Positions 25,133-33,169 of a stretch of DNA of 46,858 nucleotides are shown one piece after another. The stretch covers positions 1 to 46,858 of the IMG/VR virus record IMGVR_UViG_3300042923_000221. One strand, written 5' to 3'. Source of the stretch: a virus. The translations under genes were made by a program, and so were the position numbers. Each line of letters opens with the position of its first letter. The stretch's first letter is position 1. The notes under the pieces are model-generated. The model had not been told where the DNA came from. It made no database searches and saw only the letters and a list, made by a program, of their open reading frames with translations.

Positions 25133-26314
25133 ATGCCTTTATCGGCTTCTCTGTTGTCTGCCGGGGTGTGTGTGGTGGGTGCCGTTGTTACTTATCAAAG
25201 CTTCCCAGAACGCGTCTTAAAACGCAAGCTAGGGGCGCTTCTGAGGACGAATGAGTTTCACGCTGACCTCCGGGGACATAAGAAGGTGCAGCGCATACAG
25301 CCAGTCGTGAAGACCGTCACACTGTATCTCGACCGGAAGGAAGCAACATTCATGTTACCCGTGGGAAGTGATCCAAATGAAGTAATAAAAAAGGAATGGC
25401 TGTTCAAGCAAGTCTTTGGGATTAACGCCGAAGTCTCTATGATAGATTACCGTACCTTTAGTATGTCCGTTTACACCGCATCTATACAGATGTTTGACTA
25501 CGATGCAAAAGAAATTGACGAAGCGTTAAAAGGTAAACTGCCTGTCTACGTGGGGAAGGGACGTCATGGGCACGTTTTATACGACATGGTGGATAACCCT
25601 CACCTGCTCATAGCTGGGGAAACGGGTAGCGGTAAATCCGCTGCTCTCCGGTCTATCCTGACCACACTGATACGGAACGTGCCGAACCTTGACCTGTATT
25701 GTGCGGATCTTAAGCGAAGTGAGTTTCACCTATTCAAAGGTATAGCCCGTACAGTCGTGTATGAGACGCGCGAAGTGTTAGCCCTTGTAACGTTGCTCAG
25801 AACGGAAATGAAGCGCAGAGGGGACGTACTGGAGGCCGCAGGAGTTGCGCACGTGGATGATCTACCGGAACCGATGAACTACATCATATTAGCCGTGGAC
25901 GAAGTGGCGCTCTTGAAGAAAGAAAAAGACATCATGCAGGGAATCGAAGAGATATCCACCATCGGCAGAGCGCTAGGCGTGTTCCTCGTTCTTTCGCTCC
26001 AGAGGCCAGATAGTACCATCCTCGATGGAAAATTGAAACAAAACTTAACTGTGCGGATTGCATTAAGGCACGCTGACGGGATTAACAGCCGCATTACAAT
26101 CGACAGCACAGAAGCGGCGAACATTAAGCAATCGGAGAAAGGCAGGGCAATCATGAAGTTGGACGGTCTGCAATACGTTCAGACACCGCACCTGACGCTG
26201 GATAAGGCAAAGGAACTGTTAGCTCCATATAAGTCACCACTTGAGTATAGGAAGCCACCACAAGCCGCACAGGAGCCGCAGGAGATCATTGAATCAGAAT
26301 GGAGCGTGTTGTAA
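25133..26314 (+). CDS. FtsK/SpoIIIE-type DNA translocase (plasmid/ICE coupling-protein-like)
   Basis: 393 aa from ATG 25133 (SD AAGGAGAG). A single N-terminal membrane segment (residues 4-22) precedes a motor domain with Walker A GETGSGKS (162-169), Walker B YIILAVDE (Asp256-Glu257), a TIGRALGVFLVLSLQRP segment after Walker B, and ITIDSTEAANIK. Length and single TM match the short FtsK proteins of ICEBs1 (ConQ) and Gram-positive plasmids rather than chromosomal FtsK. It could move or segregate circular phage DNA. An upstream hairpin CCCTGC/GCAGGG (25083-25101) lies in its leader. Confidence 0.88.
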   Translation: MPLSASLLSAGVCVVGAVVTYQSFPERVLKRKLGALLRTNEFHADLRGHKKVQRIQPVVKTVTLYLDRKEATFMLPVGSDPNEVIKKEWLFKQVFGINAEVSMIDYRTFSMSVYTASIQMFDYDAKEIDEALKGKLPVYVGKGRHGHVLYDMVDNPHLLIAGETGSGKSAALRSILTTLIRNVPNLDLYCADLKRSEFHLFKGIARTVVYETREVLALVTLLRTEMKRRGDVLEAAGVAHVDDLPEPMNYIILAVDEVALLKKEKDIMQGIEEISTIGRALGVFLVLSLQRPDSTILDGKLKQNLTVRIALRHADGINSRITIDSTEAANIKQSEKGRAIMKLDGLQYVQTPHLTLDKAKELLAPYKSPLEYRKPPQAAQEPQEIIESEWSVL

Positions 26315-26922
26315 TGAATCAACGTGACAAAAACATTGTGAGCGACATTGAGCGGTTCAGAGTGTTAAGCCGGGACTTAATCACTGACCTGCACTTTGGC
26401 GGCCTTAAAAACCCTGTGACTGCGGCTAATTACGTGTTGAAGCGACTTCGCAGGGACGGCTATATCACCTGTTCGCAGGAAACGCGGCAGTATTTGTACT
26501 TTCCAGCAGAAGGACACATAAAGAAAAACGGCGCGAAGGTGAACCATTTCCTTGAGATCGGGAAGTTTTACTCTGAACTGTGCAAAGTGGATAACCCGAG
26601 AACGTTCATAGTAGAGCCTAAATACGGACCTTCGATGATGGAACCGGACGTGTTCATGATCTTCCGTAATGCTCCTGTGTTCGTGGAGATTCAACGGACG
26701 AAGTACAGCGACAAACAAATGAAGGAGAAGTTAACACGTTACGAGCATTATTTTCTTTCTAACCAGTGGCACAATGAGCCGTGGCAGCCTCAAGCAAAAA
26801 AGATCCTGCCGCATATCTGGATACTTGATCTGAACGGACATAAGTACAACATACCGAGCACTTCATACAGAGTGTTTCAGAACACGATTGAGGAAATGGC
26901 GGAACTCACGCGTAAAAAATAA
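26314..26922 (+). CDS. replication-relaxation family protein
   Basis: 202 aa from ATG 26314 (TAATG coupling with FtsK, SD TGGAGCG). A winged-helix N-terminus (IERFRVLSRDLITDLHFGG, then NYVLKRLRRDGYI) precedes a restriction-like alpha/beta domain (PDVFMIFRNAPVFVEIQR), the plan of the replication-relaxation family (PF13814-like). In plasmids and ICEs this family is often next to FtsK-like ATPases. It may bind DNA at an origin or load the ATPase. The VEIQR strand recalls PD-(D/E)XK-like folds, but the full catalytic set is not obvious. Confidence 0.75.
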   Translation: MNQRDKNIVSDIERFRVLSRDLITDLHFGGLKNPVTAANYVLKRLRRDGYITCSQETRQYLYFPAEGHIKKNGAKVNHFLEIGKFYSELCKVDNPRTFIVEPKYGPSMMEPDVFMIFRNAPVFVEIQRTKYSDKQMKEKLTRYEHYFLSNQWHNEPWQPQAKKILPHIWILDLNGHKYNIPSTSYRVFQNTIEEMAELTRKK

Positions 26923-26957
26923 TTCCTTACTTGGATGTATTAACGTGTATATTTGTG

Positions 26958-26986
26958 TTGACTTGTGCATATAATGGTGATAAGAT
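26958..26986 (+). promoter_or_regulatory. promoter before the second XRE gene
   Basis: TTGACT (26958-26963), 17 bases and an extended -10 TGATAAGAT (TAAGAT at 26981-26986). A separate TATAAT occurs at 26970-26975 without a good -35. Likely start of the long early operon. Confidence 0.5.
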
Positions 26987-27012
26987 AAAGGTACAAAGCG
27001 AGGTGAACAAGA

Positions 27013-27216
27013 TTGAAGATGGACACAGGAAAGCTACAGACGATGATTCTTCTAGCGGGGTTGGAGGGATGGACGAACAAAGACATTGCAGAAAAAGCGG
27101 AAGTGAACGTAAACACCGTGTCACGAATCATGACGGGCAAAACGAGACAGATAAAACCAGACACTTTAAACAAGTTTGCTAAAGCATTCGGAGTTGAAGC
27201 GAAGGACTTGATTTAA
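27013..27216 (+). CDS. small XRE/HTH regulator
   Basis: 67 aa from TTG 27013 (SD GAGGTG, 7 bases); the ATG at 27019 is too far. It is nearly all HTH (WTNKDIAEKAEVNVNTVSRIM, then KTRQIKPDTLNKFAKAF). A Cro-sized repressor at the head of the early genes. With the larger XRE protein at 20389 it may form a two-regulator switch. Confidence 0.8.
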   Translation: MKMDTGKLQTMILLAGLEGWTNKDIAEKAEVNVNTVSRIMTGKTRQIKPDTLNKFAKAFGVEAKDLI

Positions 27217-27285
27217 TCCCTGCATCGAGTCGAACGAACAACCCAGCGTAGCGGGGGCCTAACCATAACTAAGGAGGAAACAACC

Positions 27286-27630
27286 ATGCTAATCAAAGCA
27301 GATCAAGTAAACGTACAAAACAAAGTTGTGCTGACACAAGCGCAAAAAGATGCGATTGATGACGTTTTATTCAGTTACACAAGGGCTGAAATAATGCAGA
27401 AGTCTTGTGGAGAGTGGAACGAAGTTTTAGACGAACTAGACACAGACACATTAGGAATCGCCCTTTACAGACCAGAAGACATCACCATTGAACAAACCGT
27501 AGAGGAACAAGCATATGAGTACTACACTGAGCAAAAGAACACAAGAGCGTCAGAACAGAAACTCACTGACATTGCAATCAGAGATATCCTGAACATCCTT
27601 AACATCAAAGTAAAGGGGATAAACGCATAA
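27286..27630 (+). CDS. early protein, unknown (114 aa)
   Basis: SD AAGGAGG. Helical and acidic in the middle (DELDTDTLGIALYRPEDITIEQ). Ends in a TAATG overlap with the next gene. No family recognised. Confidence 0.65.
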   Translation: MLIKADQVNVQNKVVLTQAQKDAIDDVLFSYTRAEIMQKSCGEWNEVLDELDTDTLGIALYRPEDITIEQTVEEQAYEYYTEQKNTRASEQKLTDIAIRDILNILNIKVKGINA

Positions 27631-27836
27631 TGGCATATTTACCGGAATTACATTACTGCTGTGTCTGTAAAGAATACCTTGGTCCAGATAACGGAGATGG
27701 TATTTGCCCAGAGTGTGACACAGAAGAAAATGCAGAATTGGAATATGACGGGATAGAAGAGGAACAACCGGAACATAAATATCACACATGGGACGAAGCA
27801 AACGATAGAGGGTATCGGCAGAGTGATTTCGTGTGA
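27630..27836 (+). CDS. zinc-finger small protein
   Basis: 68 aa. CCVCKEYLG (Cys10, 11, 13-type pair) and CPECDTEE form a likely Cys4 zinc ribbon in residues 9-36, then an acidic tail with HKYHTWDEA. Common type of early phage protein; function unknown. Confidence 0.7.
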   Translation: MAYLPELHYCCVCKEYLGPDNGDGICPECDTEENAELEYDGIEEEQPEHKYHTWDEANDRGYRQSDFV

Positions 27837-27850
27837 AGGAGCGATATTAA

Positions 27851-27970
27851 ATGGAAAAATACGATGTTGAAGTAACTTTCTATGACGGAACGACTGTAAT
27901 AATCGAGGTTGAAGCAGAAAACGAATCAGAAGCGATAGAAAAAGCTATGCCGATCAGCTTCATAATTTAG
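27851..27970 (+). CDS. 39-aa small protein
   Basis: ATG 27851 with SD AAGGAGCG. Beta-beta-alpha text (YDVEVTFYDGTTVIIEVEAE, then ESEAIEKA) recalls small DpnD/PcfM-like or YcfA-like folds found in mobile elements. Tentative. Confidence 0.55.
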   Translation: MEKYDVEVTFYDGTTVIIEVEAENESEAIEKAMPISFII

Positions 27971-27988
27971 TAAAAGGAGAGATAAACC

Positions 27989-28240
27989 ATGACAGCCATT
28001 GACCGCTTAAACGAAATCCTGAAACAACTGAAACAACTCGAAGACGACACAACCTACAGTCCATATCAACCAAAGAGCGCAGCAAGCATGATGAACGCCT
28101 TGGCAACATTCAGCGAGAACCTGCCGGACATCACACAGCAGCTTGAAACAGCGATTATAGAGATTGAGGATGAGTTGAAAGATCCTAATGTATTAGAAAT
28201 TGAAGACTCTTGGTTTAAAAGCATCAAGACGACTGAATAA
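27989..28240 (+). CDS. helical early protein, unknown (83 aa)
   Basis: SD AAAGGAGAG. Long helices (IDRLNEILKQLKQLEDD, then ITQQLETAIIEIEDELKD). No family recognised. Confidence 0.6.
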   Translation: MTAIDRLNEILKQLKQLEDDTTYSPYQPKSAASMMNALATFSENLPDITQQLETAIIEIEDELKDPNVLEIEDSWFKSIKTTE

Positions 28241-28264
28241 GCTTAACGAAAGTGGAGGCCGTAA

Positions 28265-28480
28265 ATGCTTACAGTAGCAGATATTTTATCACACTATAAA
28301 AAAGGAGCGATTAACATGGAAAATCAGTTTAAAACAGATGAACAATTGCTGGAGCAATACGAAACCTGGGGGCTTTACATGAAAGAAAGTATGGAAAATC
28401 GCGCAAAATACGGCGCGTTAAGACAAGGATTAAGAGATGCTTTGAATCATGTCGGAAGAAATATAGAGGGGATTAACTAA
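28265..28480 (+). CDS. helical early protein, two possible starts
   Basis: ATG 28265 (SD TGGAGG, 6 bases) gives 71 aa. In-frame ATG 28316 (SD AAAGGAGCG) gives 54 aa beginning MENQFKTDEQ. Both sites are good, so two forms are possible. Charged helices; function unknown. Confidence 0.6.
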   Translation: MLTVADILSHYKKGAINMENQFKTDEQLLEQYETWGLYMKESMENRAKYGALRQGLRDALNHVGRNIEGIN

Positions 28481-28481
28481 C

Positions 28482-28700
28482 ATGAGTAGATACGAAAACC
28501 ACGCAGACGAATGGCGCGAAGAAGAAAACGAACGTAAAGCAGAACTGGAAGCAGCAAGACGTAATTACTACAATTCAGGAGATCCCCGGTACATTGCACC
28601 AGAGGAATCAAGAGTGTGCGACGAGTGCGGCACGAGCATTGACGAACTGTCCACAGGACAAACGGTATGCTTTCAGTGCATCAAGGAATTGGATCTGTAA
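28482..28700 (+). CDS. zinc-finger small protein
   Basis: 72 aa. Charged N-terminal helix (residues 1-30), then CDECGTSIDELSTGQ and CFQCIKE, a Cys4 zinc ribbon. Starts 2 bases after the previous stop. Function unknown. Confidence 0.7.
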   Translation: MSRYENHADEWREEENERKAELEAARRNYYNSGDPRYIAPEESRVCDECGTSIDELSTGQTVCFQCIKELDL

Positions 28701-28727
28701 TCACACTATAGCAAGGGAGAGAAAGAA

Positions 28728-29048
28728 ATGAAGTATAAACCGCAGAAAATTGATGGAGTAAGTTCGATATTTGGGGGAGATATGAAAAAGTTACTCCCTC
28801 CATTGGCAGAGATACCGGAACAGTTTCAACGAGGCCGTACGGAGTGGAATAAACTTTTCAGTGATTGGTTTTTCGGTGGACTTAAATCGTTCGATTGCGT
28901 GCCTAAAGACGGGATTGATAGACAGGAAGCCATGAAACACATAAGTGCGATCATGAGGTCATGGGAACCGCAACATGAGCATAAAGAAGCTGGAGTAGCG
29001 TTTCTGCTCAGCGAATGGTTCAAGGAAGCGAAGTGGAAAAAGAAATGA
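28728..29048 (+). CDS. conserved early protein, unknown (106 aa)
   Basis: SD GGGAGAG. Ends with a helix rich in Trp and Lys. The text WNKLFSDWFFGGLK and AMKHISAIMRSWEPQHEHK looks like a conserved phage family I have seen without a known role. Confidence 0.65.
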   Translation: MKYKPQKIDGVSSIFGGDMKKLLPPLAEIPEQFQRGRTEWNKLFSDWFFGGLKSFDCVPKDGIDRQEAMKHISAIMRSWEPQHEHKEAGVAFLLSEWFKEAKWKKK

Positions 29049-29176
29049 ATAACCGTCTAACCTACCTACAACTCGCCCGTATCGCCAAAGCACGCGGAAC
29101 ACTCACACCATCGCTGCTAAGATGCTACCTCAGACCATACGCCAAACACGCAAAACGGGACGGATACGCTCAGTAG
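29045..29176 (+). CDS. 43-aa basic protein
   Basis: Overlaps the previous stop by ATGA. Arg and Lys rich helix (YLQLARIAKARGTLTPSLL, RPYAKHAKRD). Could bind nucleic acid. Function unknown. Confidence 0.5.
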   Translation: MNNRLTYLQLARIAKARGTLTPSLLRCYLRPYAKHAKRDGYAQ

Positions 29177-29238
29177 GCGTTCCATCCCCGCGGAAATAAC
29201 AACATAGTGAACGATATCAGAAAACGGAGGCAAACACA

Positions 29239-29415
29239 ATGGGGCTGTCCAATCTATTCAAACGCTTAAACACCAACATCGAAGCCACAGAGCAAGAACT
29301 CGCACAAGCCTATGACCGGATCACAATGCTAGAGGGAGAACTAGCACACCTATGTGCAGAGAATGAAGATCTACGCTGTGAACTGGAAGCATCCGCACAT
29401 AACCAATACGACTAA
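29239..29415 (+). CDS. 58-aa coiled-coil protein
   Basis: SD ACGGAGG. Heptad pattern through residues 8-52 (TEQELAQAYDRITMLEGEL, then CAENEDLRCELEAS). Directly before the Gp157 gene. Function unknown. Confidence 0.55.
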   Translation: MGLSNLFKRLNTNIEATEQELAQAYDRITMLEGELAHLCAENEDLRCELEASAHNQYD

Positions 29416-29427
29416 GAGGTGATCACA

Positions 29428-29913
29428 TTGAGACTTTATGATCTCGCCCAGCAATACAATGACCTAATTGATCTGCTTCAGGACGAAACAGACTACGACT
29501 TGCAAGTGATGATTCAAGGGATCGAAGGACGCATAGAGGAAAAGATTGAAAACACGGTAAAAGTTTTGAAGTCACTTGAAGCGGATGCCGCCACACTGGA
29601 CGCAGAGATCCAAAGACTGATGAAGCGTAAGGCCACACTAGGCAACAACGTAGCCAAGCTTAAAGACGGCATAGAATCAACCATGCGGACGCTGAACATC
29701 GACAAAGTGCAGGGAACACTCCACACCATTTCATTCAAGAAGAACCCGCCGAAACTGAACGTGATCCGTGAATCAGACATCCCGTATGAGTTCTATAACG
29801 AACCCGTGGTTGAACCGAAACTCGATCGGAAGAAGCTGCTGGACGCAATGAAGAAAGGTCTGGAGATTCCCGGCGTAGAGATCACACAAGATACATCATT
29901 ACAAATTCGATAA
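29428..29913 (+). CDS. Gp157-family protein
   Basis: 161 aa from TTG 29428 (SD GAGGTG). Plan of the Siphovirus Gp157 family: long N-terminal coiled coil (EEKIENTVKVLKSLEADAATL), then KRKATLGNNVAKLKDGIESTM, LHTISFKKNPPKLNV and IPYEFYNEP. The family is linked to phage resistance in Streptococcus and usually precedes the ssDNA annealing gene, as here. Molecular role not settled. Confidence 0.88.
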   Translation: MRLYDLAQQYNDLIDLLQDETDYDLQVMIQGIEGRIEEKIENTVKVLKSLEADAATLDAEIQRLMKRKATLGNNVAKLKDGIESTMRTLNIDKVQGTLHTISFKKNPPKLNVIRESDIPYEFYNEPVVEPKLDRKKLLDAMKKGLEIPGVEITQDTSLQIR

Positions 29914-29928
29914 AACGGAGGAATCACA

Positions 29929-30603
29929 ATGCAAAAATCAGAATCCATTGCATCACTCGCAAAGGCACTGGCACAGTTTCAAAAAGAGGTAAAGCAGCCT
30001 AAAAAAGATGCCGACAACCCATTCTTCAAAAGCAAGTACGTTCCACTGGATAACGTTGTCGATGCCATCAACGAATGCGGACCTAAACACGGACTAAGCT
30101 TCACACAATGGCCTACCGTTCACCCTGAAAACGGACGTATCGGAGTAACGACAATGCTCCTGCATGAATCTGGCGAATGGATGGAGTTTGACCCGCTCTA
30201 CATGAACAGCGAAAAGGATACAGCGCAAGGTGCGGGATCTGTGATCACCTACGCTAGACGTTATTCATTATCTGCTGCTTATGGACTCGCGTCTGAGACG
30301 GATGATGATGGTAACGAAGCTTCAGGAGATCCCAACAAGCCAGCACAGCCGCGCCAGCAACCGGCACAGACAAACACTCAGCACCAGAAAGATAACGCCA
30401 CAGGTACAGCCACAGGCGGCAATACAGAGTTTGTATCTGAACCTCAATCCAAGATGCTGTACAGCAAATTAAAGGCAGGTGAACTCAGTATCCAGCGTTT
30501 GTCTGACTTCCTTGGATACGAACTGAAAGACACCAAACAGGTAAAGAAAGCAGACATTAATAAATCACTGGAATGGATTGAGAAAAATGCACTTCCGATG
30601 TAA
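29929..30603 (+). CDS. ERF-family ssDNA annealing recombinase
   Basis: 224 aa with SD ACGGAGG. ERF core in residues 1-125: DNPFFKSKYVPLDNVVDAI, then GLSFTQWP, ESGEWMEFDPL and QGAGSVITYARRYSLSAAYGL. This last stretch is the family's signature. A Gln/Thr-rich linker (135-165) and a short C-terminal helical domain follow. Anneals single strands for recombination-dependent replication or genome circularisation. Neighbours Gp157 and nuclease genes fit. Confidence 0.92.
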   Translation: MQKSESIASLAKALAQFQKEVKQPKKDADNPFFKSKYVPLDNVVDAINECGPKHGLSFTQWPTVHPENGRIGVTTMLLHESGEWMEFDPLYMNSEKDTAQGAGSVITYARRYSLSAAYGLASETDDDGNEASGDPNKPAQPRQQPAQTNTQHQKDNATGTATGGNTEFVSEPQSKMLYSKLKAGELSIQRLSDFLGYELKDTKQVKKADINKSLEWIEKNALPM

Positions 30604-30620
30604 GGGAGAGGGGGAACCGT

Positions 30621-31085
30621 ATGAGCAAGGAACTACTCGAAACACTGGAACACTACAAAGAACTAGAGGATCAGCGCATCGCTGATTTCCTCTTCAAACA
30701 CAACAACATCCTGCGCGGAATCAACGAGGTTAACCTGTCCGGCGCTACACCTTACCAACTGGCAGAACTGGAGTACCGTTATTCTCAGGTTCAATTATAC
30801 GCCAACCTTATAGCCAGCCATTACCGCAAGCTACAGCGCTACCATGAGTCACGTAGTGACCAAGATTATGCGGATAGTTACGAAACCATACGGGACACGA
30901 AAGAGCCTAAGAGAAGCGCCGCAGACGCTCAGGTGATGGCGCGTAAAGCCAAAGGTAAACAGATGGAGGAAGCTGGAAAGCATGAAGCAGACTTTCTCCG
31001 CTGGTCAGGAATTGCGAAGTCATACGAATTAGCTTGCTACTCGCTCAAAGATATGCAGAAGGGCATTGAGAAGGAGGGCGGCTAA
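30621..31085 (+). CDS. recombination-region protein, unknown (154 aa)
   Basis: SD GGGAGAGGG. Helical throughout with many Glu, Tyr, Lys and Arg; a central helix LAELEYRYSQVQLYANLIA. It lies between ERF and an HNH-like gene, so a helper in recombination is possible. No family recognised. Confidence 0.6.
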   Translation: MSKELLETLEHYKELEDQRIADFLFKHNNILRGINEVNLSGATPYQLAELEYRYSQVQLYANLIASHYRKLQRYHESRSDQDYADSYETIRDTKEPKRSAADAQVMARKAKGKQMEEAGKHEADFLRWSGIAKSYELACYSLKDMQKGIEKEGG

Positions 31086-31424
31086 GTGCAAAAGAAAAAG
31101 AAGAAGGATGTCAAACCATGGCGGCAAGGCATCCTTTCCCACCACCAGCGCGGCGGACTCACACAAAAGCAACTAGGCGACATATCCCCGCAAGTCCGCA
31201 AAGAAGTGCGCGAACGTTCAAAAGGGATCTGTGAACTTCAATACAAATGCACAGGCGCTCCAGCGGTCGAACAAGCCCACTTAATCGGACGTAGGCTAAT
31301 ACCCGTCAAGACAACGGCAGAATGGCTCCGGGACTCGTGTGTAGCGTGTCATGATTACTTCGATGAAGATCCAGAAGGGATAAAGGAAAAAAGAAAAATG
31401 AGGGAGGCGTTATTGAATGAATAA
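31086..31424 (+). CDS. HNH-type recombination nuclease-like protein
   Basis: 112 aa from GTG 31086, with GGAGGG upstream. Basic N-terminus, then KEVRERSKGICELQYKCTG, AVEQAHLIGRR, and DSCVACHDYF, the spacing of an HNH nuclease (Cys/Cys, His, Cys/Cys/His). Position after ERF matches phage NinG-like or Rap-like Holliday-junction nucleases. Overlaps the next gene by 8 bases. Confidence 0.75.
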   Translation: MQKKKKKDVKPWRQGILSHHQRGGLTQKQLGDISPQVRKEVRERSKGICELQYKCTGAPAVEQAHLIGRRLIPVKTTAEWLRDSCVACHDYFDEDPEGIKEKRKMREALLNE

Positions 31425-31641
31425 ATACGTTATAACTTTTTTAACAAAAGACGAAATTGAAGTCGGGCTTGTATTGGAAATCGAAGTGACGGTAAATAGA
31501 CCTAATAACCCGGATGATGAAACGATCATCATGGACTACCTTGACATGAATTACGGTAACACGGTTGATTACGATACATTGCAATGGCATGTTTTAACCG
31601 ATGTTGTAAAAATATCGGAAGACTATTCGGTAGAAGTATGA
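31417..31641 (+). CDS. beta-rich early protein, unknown (74 aa)
   Basis: SD GAGGGAGG. Beta-prone text (KYVITFLTKDEIEVGLVLEI) with an acidic centre. Coupled at both ends (overlap upstream, TATGA downstream). Confidence 0.6.
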   Translation: MNKYVITFLTKDEIEVGLVLEIEVTVNRPNNPDDETIIMDYLDMNYGNTVDYDTLQWHVLTDVVKISEDYSVEV

Positions 31642-31844
31642 TCCGAGCACTGTATCGAAGATTAAGTAACATGCTCTCAGAGGAGCGTAGACGCGCCTGT
31701 AATCGCTTGTACTACGAAGATACACAATCCATCCAAGAAAGCATAGGAAGGCCGCTAACAGGACGTGAGCTGTCTGTGCTATGGGAAATGGACGAGAACC
31801 AGATATACACAATAAAAAAATGGTTGAAAGAGGCGAAACAATGA
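31638..31844 (+). CDS. small basic helical protein, unknown (68 aa)
   Basis: ATG 31638 overlaps the previous stop. N-terminal Arg-rich helix (MIRALYRRLSNMLSEERRRA), then TGRELSVLWEMDENQIYTIKK, compatible with a small helix-turn-helix. It overlaps the dUTPase start by ATGA. Confidence 0.6.
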   Translation: MIRALYRRLSNMLSEERRRACNRLYYEDTQSIQESIGRPLTGRELSVLWEMDENQIYTIKKWLKEAKQ

Positions 31845-32479
31845 ACCTATCAAAACTTTTCCAAATGCAGAAAGAACTTGACGACTACATTGTAAAGACT
31901 AAAGGATTGGAAGGGCAGGACTTGCTGCCGCAGAAGATTCTCGCGCTACAGGTTGAGTTAGGGGAGTGTGCCAATGAATGGCGTGGGTTTAAGTTCTGGA
32001 GCAACAAACAATTTTCGCATACAGGTAACTATAAACAATGTTTGACGTGCAATGGACGAGGACAAGTCACCCATACAAGAGAAAATGGAATGTGGTCAGA
32101 AAGTTGTAAAGAGTGCAACGGTGATGGTCATGTTTTATACAATCCACTTCTTGAAGAATACATTGACTGCCTGCACTTCATTTTGTCCATTGGAAACGCC
32201 ATTATCACAAATCCAAAATTCGATCATGACGACGATTTTGAATATCTTCATGAAAATAACATTCATATATTTACCAAGGATACGCCATTGGAACAGTTTG
32301 CGGAAATATTCAATTCAATATCGGAGTTCCGCGTGAACAATGATCTTGAAATATACCAAGATGTTTTTCTCTACATGATCGGTTTAAGCGTACTGCTTGG
32401 CTTCACCTGGGAACAAATCGAACAAGCCTACACCGACAAATGGAACATCAACAAACAACGTCAGGAGAACGGATACTAA
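31841..32479 (+). CDS. dimeric dUTPase-like (MazG fold) with inserted DnaJ-type zinc motif
   Basis: 212 aa. All-alpha NTP pyrophosphohydrolase motifs: first EE-like pair in ALQVELGECANEWRGFKFW (Glu39, Glu42, Glu46) and second in LLEEYIDCLHFILSIG (Glu105, Glu106, Asp109). Between them sit two CxxCxGxG units (CLTCNGRG at 67-74, CKECNGDG at 89-96), a zinc knuckle like that of DnaJ. The C-terminal WEQIEQAYTDKW helix matches the dUTPase_2 family. It would hydrolyse dUTP to keep uracil out of phage DNA. Confidence 0.85.
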   Translation: MNLSKLFQMQKELDDYIVKTKGLEGQDLLPQKILALQVELGECANEWRGFKFWSNKQFSHTGNYKQCLTCNGRGQVTHTRENGMWSESCKECNGDGHVLYNPLLEEYIDCLHFILSIGNAIITNPKFDHDDDFEYLHENNIHIFTKDTPLEQFAEIFNSISEFRVNNDLEIYQDVFLYMIGLSVLLGFTWEQIEQAYTDKWNINKQRQENGY

Positions 32480-32634
32480 TGGACAAATTCACCGACATTG
32501 CAATTATACATCTTTTAAAATTCAAGGCTACCGGTAATCTCAACCACCTAAACGAAGCTAACCGCATCATAGGCATGATCAAAACTGAACTGGAGGCACC
32601 AGATAACTCGTGGAGAAAGGAAGAGGCGGTATGA
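32479..32634 (+). CDS. 51-aa early protein, unknown
   Basis: TAATG coupling with the dUTPase stop. Helical (FTDIAIIHLLKFKATGN, then LNEANRIIGMIKTELE). Function unknown. Confidence 0.6.
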   Translation: MDKFTDIAIIHLLKFKATGNLNHLNEANRIIGMIKTELEAPDNSWRKEEAV

Positions 32635-32804
32635 TCGGTAAAATAAAAATAAGACTGTCAAAGTCTCAAAATACAGGTTTATTCCACGACTCTAGGTCTG
32701 ATGTGAGAGAGATATCAAAAGTATGTAACTTGCTTATTGACAAGGTAAACGAATTAACAGATAAGATCAATCAGATGGAATTCAGCCATGAGCAAGAAAA
32801 GTGA
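32631..32804 (+). CDS. 57-aa early protein, unknown
   Basis: ATGA overlap with the previous stop, SD AAGAGGCGG. Basic start then a coiled helix (CNLLIDKVNELTDKINQME). Overlaps the next gene by 17 bases. Confidence 0.6.
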   Translation: MIGKIKIRLSKSQNTGLFHDSRSDVREISKVCNLLIDKVNELTDKINQMEFSHEQEK

Positions 32805-33090
32805 AATCATCTACCAAATATCGGACATCCTCGACAACTGCGAAACCTGCCCCATCAAACGCTCCATGTTAGACGCTGGACCCTACAACGCCTCTGTACA
32901 CAGTAAGATCCAGCGGTATTGCAACAAGCAATGTCTGCAAGGCAAGCAGCTTCAAGCGCTAGGAAAAGAACTAGGGAACGGAGATGAAGCACGTGGTGAT
33001 ATCCCCGATGAAGAAACAACAACTCGCAGAATGGACAAGCTGCTTGAAAGAGTACGAGGTGAGGCTGTCCAACTCTCAGACGGATGCTGA
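32788..33090 (+). CDS. zinc-finger protein (zf-C2HCIx2C-like)
   Basis: 100 aa. Residues 1-60 match a small phage zinc-finger plan: IIYQISDILDNCETCPIK (Cys18, Cys21), then QRYCNKQCLQGKQLQALG (Cys44, Cys48). The last 35 residues overlap a second gene in another frame and look less constrained. Likely a DNA-linked early protein. Confidence 0.65.
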   Translation: MSKKSEIIYQISDILDNCETCPIKRSMLDAGPYNASVHSKIQRYCNKQCLQGKQLQALGKELGNGDEARGDIPDEETTTRRMDKLLERVRGEAVQLSDGC

Positions 33091-33169
33091 ACGCGAGATC
33101 AACCAGCACATGGCAGAGTATGCCGCACATAAGATATTAGGATTGGAATCAGAGTTATATGGGGCCTAG
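32984..33169 (+). CDS. helical protein overlapping the zinc-finger gene
   Basis: 61 aa from ATG 32984 (adjacent GGAG is too close) or 53 aa from ATG 33008. Helical text QQLAEWTSCLKEYEVRLSN, then EREINQHMAEYAAHKILGLE reads as a real protein. Ends directly at the terminator stem. Start uncertain. Confidence 0.5.
   Translation: MKHVVISPMKKQQLAEWTSCLKEYEVRLSNSQTDAEREINQHMAEYAAHKILGLESELYGA

Noticed and set aside
26931-27182. 83-codon frame upstream of and over the small XRE gene
   Set aside because: The HTH protein in the other frame is convincing and has the SD.
32052-32336. 94-codon plus frame inside the dUTPase gene
   Set aside because: No SD and shadow composition; the dUTPase frame has all its motifs.
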